NCBI RefSeq assembly: GCF_000422485.1
Contig: NZ_KE383847.1
Location: 149,292 to 213,291 of the forward strand
Direction: 5' to 3'
Length of the DNA: 64,000 bases
Origin: Paenibacillus pasadenensis DSM 19293
Lineage (GTDB): Bacteria > Bacillota > Bacilli > Paenibacillales > Paenibacillaceae
Both the position numbers and the translations under genes were made by a program. Below the pieces are notes generated by a model that worked only from the letters and a program-made list of their open reading frames with translations, was not told the DNA's origin and ran no database searches. Below are positions 48,458 to 58,500 of this stretch, one piece after another (the first letter of the stretch is position 1; every line of letters begins with the position of its first letter).

Positions 48458-48531
48458 AACTTTCGTATAATTCCGGGGATCGGCCCGGAAGTCTCTACTC
48501 GGTCACCGTAAATGACCAGGCTACGAAAGTT
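48458..48531 (+). promoter_or_regulatory. Guanine riboswitch (purine aptamer)
   Basis: P1 is formed by AACTTTCGTA (48458-48467) and TACGAAAGTT (48522-48531). Between them are TATAAT, a P2 hairpin, the J2/3 sequence GTCTCTAC, and P3 with ACCGTAAAT. The base that pairs with the ligand, just before TACG, is C, which marks guanine (not adenine) specificity. Confidence 0.95.
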
Positions 48532-48642
48532 CGGAGCGGAAGCCGCTTGCGCCCCGCTCGCTGTCGCCTTCATCGTCCGGCTGTTGCCGGCCGTCGGGGC
48601 GGCAGGGAGCGGAGTCGGGACCATTTCCGCTCCGGACGATCC

Positions 48643-48694
48643 GGGAGAGACGCTTTCGGCAGCTGCCCGCCAGCTGCCGCGCGCTCTCCTTTTT
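48643..48694 (+). terminator. Riboswitch-controlled terminator of the permease leader
   Basis: GGGAGAG, CGC and CGGCAGCTG arms pair with CAGCTGCCG, GCG and CTCTCC arms, then TTTTT. It lies about 110 nt after the aptamer and should form when guanine is bound. A second hairpin (48713-48748) follows. Confidence 0.88.
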
Positions 48695-48782
48695 GCTTTT
48701 CCGAAAGCAAGGCCCGAGGCCGCTTCCGCGCGGGAGCGCCTCGGGCGCCAGCCAATCCAACTGTCCAGGGGGGACAAGCAGC

Positions 48783-50171
48783 ATGGAGCGCTTCTTCAAG
48801 CTCAAGGAAAACGGCACCACCATCCGCACCGAAATCATGGCCGGCCTCACGACGTTCATGACGATGGCCTACATCCTGGCCGTCAACCCGAGCATCCTCT
48901 CGGCGTCCGGCCTGAGCTGGACCGCAGTGTTCCTCGCGACTGCGCTGGCGGCAGGCATCTTCACGATCGCGATGGGCCTGTTCGTCAACTTCCCGGTCGC
49001 GCTCGCGCCGGGCATGGGCCTCAACGCCTACTTCGCCGCCACCATCATCGCCTCGCAGGGGACGGGCAATCCGATCTCGCCGGCGATGGGCCTGACCGCT
49101 GTCTTCATCTCCGGGATCATCTTCCTCATCCTGACGGTGACGCAGATCCGCCAGATGCTCATCACCGCCGTGCCGGACAGCCTCAAGCACGCGATCACGG
49201 TCGGCATCGGCCTGTTCATCGCCGTCGTCGGCCTCAAGAACAGCGGCATCATGACGATCGCCGCCGAGACCGCGGTCACCGACGTCGAAAAAGGCACCTT
49301 CACCAACCTGCTCAGCTTCGAGACGGTCATCCACATGGGCGACATCCATAACCCGTCCGTCTACCTGACGATCCTCGGCCTGCTGCTCATCGCCGTGCTG
49401 ATGGTGCTGCGCGTGCCGGCCGCGTTCCTGTGGGGCATCCTCGGCACGACGCTCGTCGCCTGGCTCACGGGCAACCTGCCGACGATGGCGGAGAACCCGA
49501 CGTGGCTGCCGGACTTCGGCGAGCTCAACTTCTGGCACTTCGACTTCGCCGGCGTCATGCAGGTCGGCCTCATCACCGTCGTGCTCACGTTCACGTTCGT
49601 CGAGCTGTTCGACACGTTCGGCACGCTCGTCGGCACGGCCAACCGCGCCGGCTTCATGAAAAATCCCGAGGAAGGCAAGAAGCGCGTCGGCAAAGCGATG
49701 TTCGTCGATGCGGTCGGCGTCAGCGGCGGCGCGATGCTCGGCACGAGCACCGTCACGGCCTTCGTCGAAAGCTCCTCCGGCATCGCCCAGGGCGGCCGCA
49801 CCGGCCTGACGGCCGTCACGACCGGCATCTGCTTCCTGCTGTCGATCTTCCTCGCTCCGCTCGTGGCGCTCATCCCGGGCTCCGCGACGGCGGCGGCGCT
49901 CATCCTCGTCGGCCTGCTCATGATGCAGTCCGTCAAGGAGATCGACTTCCAGGACATGGTCTACGCCGTTCCTTCGTTCTTCATCATCATCATGATGCCG
50001 TTCACGTACAACATCGCCAACGGCATCAGCTTCGGCATCGTGTCGTACGTCCTGCTCGCGCTGCTGGCCAACCTGACCGGCAAAGCCGGCAAGAAATACA
50101 ACATCCATCCGCTCATGTGGATCCTCGCCTTGCTGATCGTGCTCCGCTACCTGTACCTCGGAGCGGGCTGA
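48783..50171 (+). CDS. pbuG: Hypoxanthine/guanine permease, PbuG type (AzgA subfamily)
   Basis: The 462-residue protein imports hypoxanthine and guanine by proton symport. It has the AzgA-type start ERFFKLKENGTTIRTEIMAG, then LTTFMTMAYILAVNPSILS, ALAPGMGLNAYFA, and VELFDTFGTLVGTANRAG, with 12 or so hydrophobic helices and the conserved MLGTSTVTAFVESSSGIAQG loop. GGGGGGA precedes ATG 48783; the longer frame from 48693 crosses the leader terminator. Control is by the guanine riboswitch at 48458. It is the counterpart of B. subtilis pbuG (yebB), next after guaA there. Confidence 0.96.
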   Translation: MERFFKLKENGTTIRTEIMAGLTTFMTMAYILAVNPSILSASGLSWTAVFLATALAAGIFTIAMGLFVNFPVALAPGMGLNAYFAATIIASQGTGNPISPAMGLTAVFISGIIFLILTVTQIRQMLITAVPDSLKHAITVGIGLFIAVVGLKNSGIMTIAAETAVTDVEKGTFTNLLSFETVIHMGDIHNPSVYLTILGLLLIAVLMVLRVPAAFLWGILGTTLVAWLTGNLPTMAENPTWLPDFGELNFWHFDFAGVMQVGLITVVLTFTFVELFDTFGTLVGTANRAGFMKNPEEGKKRVGKAMFVDAVGVSGGAMLGTSTVTAFVESSSGIAQGGRTGLTAVTTGICFLLSIFLAPLVALIPGSATAAALILVGLLMMQSVKEIDFQDMVYAVPSFFIIIMMPFTYNIANGISFGIVSYVLLALLANLTGKAGKKYNIHPLMWILALLIVLRYLYLGAG

Positions 50172-50242
50172 TCCCGCTCGGGTCCGCCGCCCTTCCCGCC
50201 CAGGCGGGGAGGCCGGCGGACCGCCAGCCTGCGGCATGCAGA

Positions 50243-50285
50243 AGCCGCCTCTCGCGCCATTCGGCGCGCGGAGGCGGCTTTTTTG
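50243..50285 (+). terminator. Terminator after pbuG
   Basis: AGCCGCCTC...GCGC pairs with GCGC...GAGGCGGCT, then TTTTTTG and TTTT. Confidence 0.93.
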
Positions 50286-50492
50286 TTTTGGCGCACGGTC
50301 CATATGTTCCCAGGTGGTGGGGGTGTGCCGACAGCGGCGGCCCCTTCGCTTCTGTCGGCCTTGCCGGGCGAAGGGGCTTTGCCGCTGCCGTCCAAGTTCT
50401 TCGACCCTTCCTGCTGGATGCGCTCCTTGTGCCGAATGGACTCGATAGACGGAGGTCAGCTGCCCATCCATTTCAACCGCCTCGAACCGATG

Positions 50493-50676
50493 TAACGAAC
50501 CTGAGCGACGCTATTCCGTTCAAAACCGATGTTCAGCTTTATTTAACGAAACGGACAAGCGCTATTTAGGCGAGGAGGGGAGCGTTTCGGTGATTTGTCG
50601 ACCCATAGCGCATGTGGGTTTCGTTAGAAGGTTCGTTTGCCCGATTCCGCACGAATAGCGCTTGTGAGGTTCGTTA
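50493..50676. repeat. Nested inverted-repeat element (family D), second copy
   Basis: Two direct copies of the 23-bp motif (starting 50493 and 50544; TAACGAA...GCTATT) are followed by two inverted copies (ending 50626 and 50676; ATAGCGC...TTCGTTA), phased by 50-51 bp. Total length 184 bp, against 183 bp for the element at 24067. Both lie between convergent genes. Confidence 0.9.
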
Positions 50677-50841
50677 GCCCATGAAACCCGGGAAAGATAC
50701 GGCTTCGACGCAAGCTGTCCCAAGGCCATTCCGCTAGGAGCGGCTGTGTCTGGGCGCGTTTCATTAATCCGTGTCGGAGCTGGCGTGGAGGCGCTTCATC
50801 GACCAGTTCCAGGTCGAAGCTGCCAGCCGCCGCCTTCCCCC

Positions 50842-52527
50842 TCACTCCTGCTGCGAAACGATCCGCACCCGGTAGCGCGGAGCGAGCGCGACGCCGCGGT
50901 AGACGCGCCCCTCTAGCGCGTAGCTCCAGCTGAGCGCGGCGGTGCCGACGAGCTCGCCGCCGCCGAAGTCGGCGGCGACGCGGCCGCTGTACCGCACCCG
51001 ATGCACGCTGCCGGGCAGCATCAGGCCGAGCTGCAGCCCGTCGGCCAGCACCGCCGCCGGCGCGCCGTCCAGCCGCAGCGTTTCCGGCAGCAGCTGCAGC
51101 CCCTCGGGCACGAAGCCCGAGAGGAATCCCTCGGCGGGCTGGCTGCCGATCGCGCTGATCGCGATCTCGATGCCGACCGTCTCGCCGGGCTCGCTGACGG
51201 TGCGGTCGGCTGCCGCCGCGACGCGGAAAGCCGCTGCCGTCACGACGGTCAGCGCCGGTCCGGCCGCGACCTCGCTCTCGACCGGCCGGCCCGCCCCCGC
51301 GCTGAAGCGGACGACCGCTTCATTGCGCAGCGGGAGCGGCTCGGAGCCCGGCCGTCCTTGGAGCGGCAGCACCTCCGCCCGGTAAAACGCCGTGACGGGA
51401 GCGCCCGGCGAGACGAAGCCGAGCGCCAGCCCGCTCTCGAGGCTGCCCGCCGATGCCGGCGGCGCTTCGCCGTCCACCCGCAGGCTGCCGGCCAAGTACC
51501 TCAGGCCGGCTGGCAGCGGATCGGCCAGCACCGCGTACAGCGGCGGCCCGGACGGCACGCTTGCCGTCACGACATAGCTGAGGATGTCGCCGGGCGAAGC
51601 CTGATGCGCATCGACTCGCTTTGTCGCACGAGGCGGGGCCGGCGGATCGGGCGGCACGATCGTCAGCTGGACCGGATTGGACGGGACAAATTGCGCCTCT
51701 CCGTCCGCCGACGCGTACTCCGCCGACGCGGAGGCGAGCTGCCCGGAGGCGGCAGTTGAGACGACGCGTACGGCGAACGACAGCCCTACCTCGGCGCCAG
51801 CCGCCAGCTCTCCGACGAGGATGCCGGTGAGCGGATCGGCATCCGGCAGCCGGACGCCGTTCAAGGTGACGCTGCCGGCAACAACCTCCACGCCCGGAGG
51901 AAGCGTGAAGCGGACGACGATGCCGGTCACGGCGGAGCTGCCGCCGTTCACGAGCCGCAGGACATATTCGGCGGTTTCGCCGACCGCGACGGGCACGGGG
52001 CCGGCTGTCAAATACGCGGCCAGCGCGGCCGAGCGTACCGGAATCGAGAGCTCCGCTGGCTCGGCGCCGACAGTGAGCACCCGCCCGCCCGGCGTGCGGA
52101 ATGTCGCCGAGCCCCACGCCTCGTTCACGAGCGCGCCTCCCGGCACGGGGCCGGTCACCAGCGCCTGGAAGCGGAACGAGGCGCTGCCGCCCGGCTCGAG
52201 CAGGCCGAGGTAGATGCCCTGTGCCGGATCGGCGCCAGGCAGCAGGCCTCCGCCTAGGACGACGCTGCCGGGCACGAACGAGGCGCCGGGAGGAGTGCTC
52301 GCCCCGGCCGTCAGCTCGCCGGCGAGATTGCCTTCATTGAAAGCGGTGACCGTGTAGGTGACGATGCCGCCTATGGAAGCTTCCGCCGTCGAGGCGCTCA
52401 GCGTCAGCCGGATGCGAGGCCCTGCGACGAAGGTGATGACCGTGTTGGAATAGGCGGCGGAGCTGACGGCGCCGGACTGGAAGCGGACGGTCGACTGGTT
52501 GTGCAGCGGACCGAGCGGCGCAGCCAT
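50842..52527 (-). CDS. DUF11-repeat protein, C-terminal part split from the upstream giant gene
   Basis: The 561-residue product begins in the middle of a repeat (NQSTVRFQSGAVSSAAYSN) and carries four more, diverged DUF11-type (TIGR01451) units starting near PRIRLTLSASTAEASIGGIV, YLTAGPVPVAVGETAEYV, ATKRVDAHQASPGDILSYV and RVAAAADRTVSEPGETVG. Its ATG shares one base with the TGA of the gene at 52527-59246 (TGATG), one base back in frame. The repeat pattern runs on from that gene with only about four extra residues, so the two were almost certainly one gene. It may be expressed by termination-reinitiation. It has no signal peptide. Confidence 0.8.
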   Translation of the reverse strand: MAAPLGPLHNQSTVRFQSGAVSSAAYSNTVITFVAGPRIRLTLSASTAEASIGGIVTYTVTAFNEGNLAGELTAGASTPPGASFVPGSVVLGGGLLPGADPAQGIYLGLLEPGGSASFRFQALVTGPVPGGALVNEAWGSATFRTPGGRVLTVGAEPAELSIPVRSAALAAYLTAGPVPVAVGETAEYVLRLVNGGSSAVTGIVVRFTLPPGVEVVAGSVTLNGVRLPDADPLTGILVGELAAGAEVGLSFAVRVVSTAASGQLASASAEYASADGEAQFVPSNPVQLTIVPPDPPAPPRATKRVDAHQASPGDILSYVVTASVPSGPPLYAVLADPLPAGLRYLAGSLRVDGEAPPASAGSLESGLALGFVSPGAPVTAFYRAEVLPLQGRPGSEPLPLRNEAVVRFSAGAGRPVESEVAAGPALTVVTAAAFRVAAAADRTVSEPGETVGIEIAISAIGSQPAEGFLSGFVPEGLQLLPETLRLDGAPAAVLADGLQLGLMLPGSVHRVRYSGRVAADFGGGELVGTAALSWSYALEGRVYRGVALAPRYRVRIVSQQE

Positions 52528-55500
52528 CAGGAGCTCACCGCGGTGACCGTCACCTGGAACGTGACGGTCGCCGCCGCGCCGGGAGCGATCGTGCCGACGG
52601 CGATGCCGGACGCCGGGCTGGCCGCGGGCTGCGCGGTCCCGTCCACGGTGACGCTGCCGGGCACGAATGCGGCTCCGGCCGGCACGGGGTCGACCAGCAC
52701 GACGTTGTTGACCGGCGAGATGCCACTGTTCGTGACGGTCATCGTGTAGGTGAGTGTATCGCCGACGACGGCGTCGATCGCCGAGGCGCTTTTTACGACC
52801 GTGACATCCGGCGAGGAGACGGGGATGACGAGCGTGTTGGAGAGGACGCTCTGCGTCAAGGTCCGTCCGTCCGGCGGGCTGAACGTGAACGAGCCGGTCG
52901 CCTGGTTGCTGAGCAGCTGCGGGTTCGGCAGCGAGGTGACGTTCACTTGCAGCGACAGGACGATGAAAGCGCTCGCTCCCGGTGCGAGCACGCCCGCCGC
53001 GATGCCGGCCGTCGGATCGGCGCCCGGCTGCGGCACGCCGTTGACGAGCACGCTGTTCGGCACGAAGTCGGCGCCTGCTGGCGGGCTGTCGAACACGGTC
53101 AGGCTGGCCGGATAGTTGCCGGTATTGGTCGCGGTGACGAAGTAGGTGACCGTGTCGCCGACGGTCGCCTGCGTCCGGTCCGCCGATTTGACCAGCGAGA
53201 CGATCGGCTGGTAGACGGGCGTGATGACCGGATTCGAGGTCGAGCTGCCGGCAAAAGCTCCGGAGGTGAAGGCGGCCGAAGCGCTGTTGGTCAGGCTCGG
53301 CGGAGTCGGCAGCCCGCTGACGAGCACGCTGAACTGGACGGAGACCGAGCCCCCCGGCGCGATCGTGCCGACCGCGATGCCGGTCGCGGGATTGGCGGTC
53401 GGCAGCGAGGCGCCGCCGACGGTGACGCTGCCGGGCACGAACGAGCTGCCGGGAGGCACGGTGTCCGACAGCACGACATTCGCGATGTTCTCGATCCCGC
53501 TGTTGCTCACGAGCGCCGTATAGACGAGCGTGTCGCCGACGACGGCGTCGCCGGCGCTGACGCTTTTGACGACCTGCACGTTCGGCGAGCTGACCGGGAT
53601 CGTCACCGTATTGCTGACGGCGCTGCCGGTGAGCGTGCGCGAGTCGGGCAGCGTGAAGGCGAAGGATGCGGTCGCCTGATTGGCCAGCTGCTGGCCGGCC
53701 GGCAGCGACTGGATCACGACGGAGAACATGACGCTGACCGGCGTGCCGTTCACGACTCCGGCCGGGATGCCGGTCGCCGGATCGGCGCCGGGAACCGGCG
53801 AGCCGCCGACGATGGCGCTGTTCGGCACGAACGCCGTGCCTGCCGGGATGACGTCGAACATGGTGACGCTCGCGCCGTAATTCCCGGTATTGCTCAGCAA
53901 CACCGTGTACACGACCGTATCGCCGACCGTGGCGTTGACGGCGCCGGCCGACTTGACGGCGGCGATGATCGGCTGATAGACCGGCGTGACGACCGTATTG
54001 GAGAAGGCCGCTCCCGAAAACGTGCCGGTCGTGAAGCTGGCCGAAGCCGTATTGGCGATCTGCGCCGGATTCGGCAGCGAGACGACCTGGAGCGAGAAGG
54101 TGACGGCAGCGCTCGCGCCTGGCGCGAGATCGGGCACAGGGGCTCCAGCTGCGGGGTTGGCGGCGGGATTTGCGACGCCGTCCACCGCGTAGCTGCCGGG
54201 CACGAAGGCGGTTCCGGGAGGCAGCGGATCGGTGAGCACGATGCTGCCGAGAGTCGTCGCGCCGCTGTTCGTCAGCACGATCGTATAAGGAATGATGTCG
54301 CCGACGGAGGCGGCGCTCAGCCCTGCGCTCGCGGCCAGCGCCAGATCGGGCGCCGACACCGGGATCGGCAGCAGGTTGGAGCTCGTGCTGCCCGTCAGCG
54401 TGCGGCCGCTCGGCAGCGTGAAGCTGTAGGCGGCCAACGCCTGGTTGGCGATGACCTGAGGCACTGGCAGCGAGACGACATTGAACGAGAACGAGACGGC
54501 GACGCTCTGGCCGGGCGCGATGACGCCGGCGGGGATGCCGGCGATCGGGCTGGCTCCGGGCTGCGGGACGCCGCCGACGATGACGCTGTTCGGTACGAAG
54601 GCGGTTCCCGCCGGAACCGGATCGGTCACCGTCGCCAGCGCGGCGTAGTTGCCGCTGTTCGTCAGCGTGACTGTATAGCTGATCGTATCGCCGAGCGTCG
54701 CGCTCGCCGTTCCGGCGGTCTTGACGGCGGCCAGGCTCGGCTGGTAGACCGGCGTCGAGACGAGCGCGGACAGCGCGGAGGCGGCGAGAGCGCCGGAGGT
54801 GAAGGCGACGGAGGCCTGATTGCCGACCGCTCCGCTCGCCGGCACGCCCGTCACCGTCAGGCCGAAGGCGACCGTGGCGCCTGCTCCGGGCGCGAGCGTC
54901 CCGAGCTGGATGCCGGCCGCGGGCGTAGAGGCGACAGGGATGCCGTTCACCGTAACGCTGCCCGCCGTCAGCGCCGTGCCGTCCGGCAGCGGATCGGTCA
55001 GCACGACGTTGTTGACCGGGTCGATGCCGGCGTTGACGACGGCGATGCTGTACGGAATCGAGTCGCCGACGGCGGCGTCCGCGGCGGTCGTCGTCTTGAC
55101 GATGGACACGTTCGGCGGCGAGACGGAGACGCTCACGGCGTTGGACACGGCCGTCCCGCCCAGCGTGCGCCCGTCCGCCGTCGTGAACGAATAGGTCGCC
55201 GACGCCTGGTTGACGTACGTCTGCGGGCTCGGCAGCGTCGCCGCGGCCAGCGAGAACGTCGCCGTCAGGCTCGCGCCGGGCGCGATGCTGCCGATGCTGA
55301 ACGGAGCCGCCGTCGGATCGACGCCGGGCAGCGGCACCCCGCCGACGGCGAGGCTGTTCGGCACGAAGCTCATGCCGGCCGGGAGCGTGTCGGCAAGCGA
55401 GACGATGCCGGCCAGATTGCCGCTGTTCGTGACGACGACGCTGTAGGCGACCGTATCGCCGAGCGTCGCGGACGAGCGGCTCGCCGATTTGACGAGCGCG

Positions 55501-58500
55501 ATCTGCGGCTGCGTGACCGGCGTATTGGTCGTGTTGGAGGCCGACGTGCCGGAGAAGCTGCCGGAGGTAAAGCTGACCGTCGACTGGTTGATGATCTGCG
55601 ATGGGATGGCCATCGTAACGTTCACCTCGTATTGGACGGCGGCCGAAGCCCCCGGTGCCAGAGTGCCGAGCGGAATGCCGGTGGACGGCGATGCGGAGGG
55701 GAGCGCGCTCCCCGAGACGACGACGCTGCCGGAGACGAACGCGGTGCCGCCCGGCAGGCTGTCTGCCAGCACGACGCTGTTCACCGGCGAGGCGCCGTTG
55801 TTCGTGACGATCACGGTATAGACGAGCGTATCCCCGACGACGGCCACGGTCTGGTTGAAGCTGGCAGCGGCCGAGACGCTCGGCGAGGAGACCGGCAGCG
55901 TCACCGTGTTGGAAGCCGCGCTGCCGATGACCTGGCGGCCGCCGGGCAGCGTGAAGGAATAGCTGCCGCTGGCCGAGTTGCTGGCCGTCTGCGGGGAAGG
56001 CAGCGAGACGACGTTCGCCACGAACGCGACAGTGACGGAGGCGCCGGGGGCGATATTCGGCAGATCGATGCCGGCTCCCGGATCGAGGCCGGGATTGGGC
56101 GCTCCGTTCAGCGTGACGGTATTGACGGAAAACGCGAGGCCGGAGGGTAGGATGTCCTTCACCGTGAACGGAGCGGCCGCGTTGCCGCTGTTGCGGATGA
56201 CGAGCGTATAGGTGAAGGAGTCCCCGACGGTGAGCGAGGCCGAGCTCGCCGACTTGACGATGGAGAAGACCGGCTGGACGACGGGCACGGACACGGCGTT
56301 CGAGACGGATGCGCCGGCGAAGGCTCCCGAAGCGAAGGCGGCTTTGGCCTGGTTGGCGACGGCGCCGGAGGCCGGGATGGCGTTCACGGCCGCCTGGAAC
56401 ACGATCGTCGCGCCGCCGCTCGGGACGATCGTACCGAGCGCGATGCCGGTATTCGGATTCGCCGACGGCTGGGCGATGCCGTTCACGGTGACGCTGCCCG
56501 CGACGAAGCCCAGCTCCGCCGGCAGCGGATCGGAGACGATGACGTTCTGGATCGGCGAGCCTCCGCTGTTGAACAGAACGACCGTATAGGCGATCGTGTC
56601 GCCGACGGCCGCGGCCGCGGCGCTCGCGCTTTTAGTCAGCGTGACATTAGGCGAAGAGGCGGGCAGCGCGACCGTGTTCGACACGGCGCTGCCGCTCAGG
56701 CTGCGTCCGCTCGGCAGCGTATAGCTGTAGGCGGCCGAAGCCTGGTTGGTCAGCTGCGGCGGAGACGGCAGCGAGGCGAGCGTCAGCTGGAACGTGACCG
56801 CCCGCGAGCCTCCTGCGGCGATCGTGCCGGCGTTGATGCCGGACGCGGGATTCGCGGCCGGCGCGGGCACGCCGCCGATCGTGACGCTGCCCGGCACGAA
56901 GGTCGAGCCGGCCGGGATCGGATCGGTGATCGTAACGGCGGCGGCGATGTTGCCGCTGTTCGCGGCCGTCACCGTGTACGTGACGGTATCGCCGACGACG
57001 ACTGCAGCGGCGGATGCCGTTTTGGTCAAGGAAACGACCGGCTGATAGACCGGCGTCGCTACGAGGTTCGACAGCGCCTGCCCGCTCGCCGTGCCGGAGC
57101 TGTACGAGGCGGCCGCCTGGTTGGAGAGGCTGCCTCCGGCCGGCACGGATTGCGCCGTCACCTGGAACGCGACGGCGACGGAGGCGCCGGGGGCGATCGT
57201 GCCGACCGCGATGCCCGCGCCGGGAACCGCGGTCGTCCGCGCCGCGCCGCCGACCGTGACGCTGCCCGCGACGAACGCCGTCCCCGTCGGCATCGGGTCG
57301 GTCAGCACGACGTTCGTCAGCGCGGTGCCGCCGCTGTTCGTGATGACGCTCGTGTAGGTCAGCGTCTCGCTGACGGCGAGATCGGCCAGGCTCGCCGTCT
57401 TGGCGACGCTCACGCTCGGCAGGCTGACCGGGATCGTGACCGTGTTCGAGGCGGCGGAGCCAGACAGCGTCCGGCCGTCCGGCGGCTGGTACGTGTAAGC
57501 GGCGGTCGCTTGGTCGACGAGCTGCGGCGGCGCGGGCAGGCTGTTCACATTCACCTGAAAGGTGACGGTCGAGCTGCCGCCGGCGGCGATGCTGCCGATC
57601 GCGACGCCCGCCGCCGGGTTCGCGCCCGCGATGACCGTGCCGTTCACCCGGAAGCTGCCCGTCACGAAGCTGCTGCCGGCCGGGATATTGTCGGTCAGCG
57701 TGACGGCCGCCGCGATGCTGCCGCTGTTGGCGGCGACGATCGTATAGGTGATCGTGTCGCCTACGGTCGCGGCCGCGGCGCTCGCCGTCTTGGCGAGCGA
57801 GAGGACGGGGGCGTATACCGGCGTCGACACCGTATTGGACGGGATGACGGCGGTGATCGTGCTGCCGCCGGCGATGCTGACGAACGAGAACGAGGCGCTC
57901 GCCGTATTGTTCAGCTGCGGCGGGCTCGGCAGCGCGGTGACGGTCGCCCGGTACGTCGCCGTGATGCTCGTGCCGAACGCCAGCGTGCCGATCGCCACGC
58001 CGCTGCGGATGTCGGCGGTCGGGAGCGCGGTCCCGCCGACCGTCATGCTGCCGGCGACGAAGCTGAGTCCGGCAGGCAGCGGATCGGTGAGGACGACGCT
58101 CGTCACGTTGGCGGTGCCGCTGTTCGTCATGACGACGGTGTAGGTGAGCGTGTCGCCGATGACGGCGCCGGCGGCGCTGGCGCTTTTGACGACGGTGACG
58201 CTCGGGGAGTTGATGTTGATCTGGAGGCCGCTGGCGTTCAGGATGTAGGCGTCGCCGGAGGTGGTGAGCGTGAGGACGGCGCTCGTCTGGCTGTTGACCA
58301 GGCGCGGGCTGATGTCCACGTTGGTGATGTCCCAGCCTTGGCGGCCGCCGACGATGTTGGTGCCGGGCGCGCCGTTGGTCTGGTTGCGCGTCCCGAACGT
58401 GCCGGTCGTATCGAGCAGGCCGGCGTCGTTGTTGATTTGCGAGGCGAAAAAATTCGCGGCCAGATTGTTCGGCCCCGAGAGCGCGACGAGCGAGGAGGCG

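Larger units (their letters stand above)
50172..50841. other. Gene-free spacer between convergent pbuG and the DUF11 genes
   Basis: It holds the pbuG terminator (50243-50285), a GC-rich stem-loop region (about 50320-50390, with GCCCCTTCGC and GCGAAGGGGC arms followed by TTT), and the nested inverted-repeat element at 50493-50676. From 50680 to 50841 nothing definite is seen. No protein-coding frame with a ribosome site. Confidence 0.75.

Noticed and set aside
52947-56150. Plus-strand frame of 1067 codons opposite the DUF11 gene
   Set aside because: Arg/Asp/Gly-rich antisense shadow of the repeats, with no known domain.
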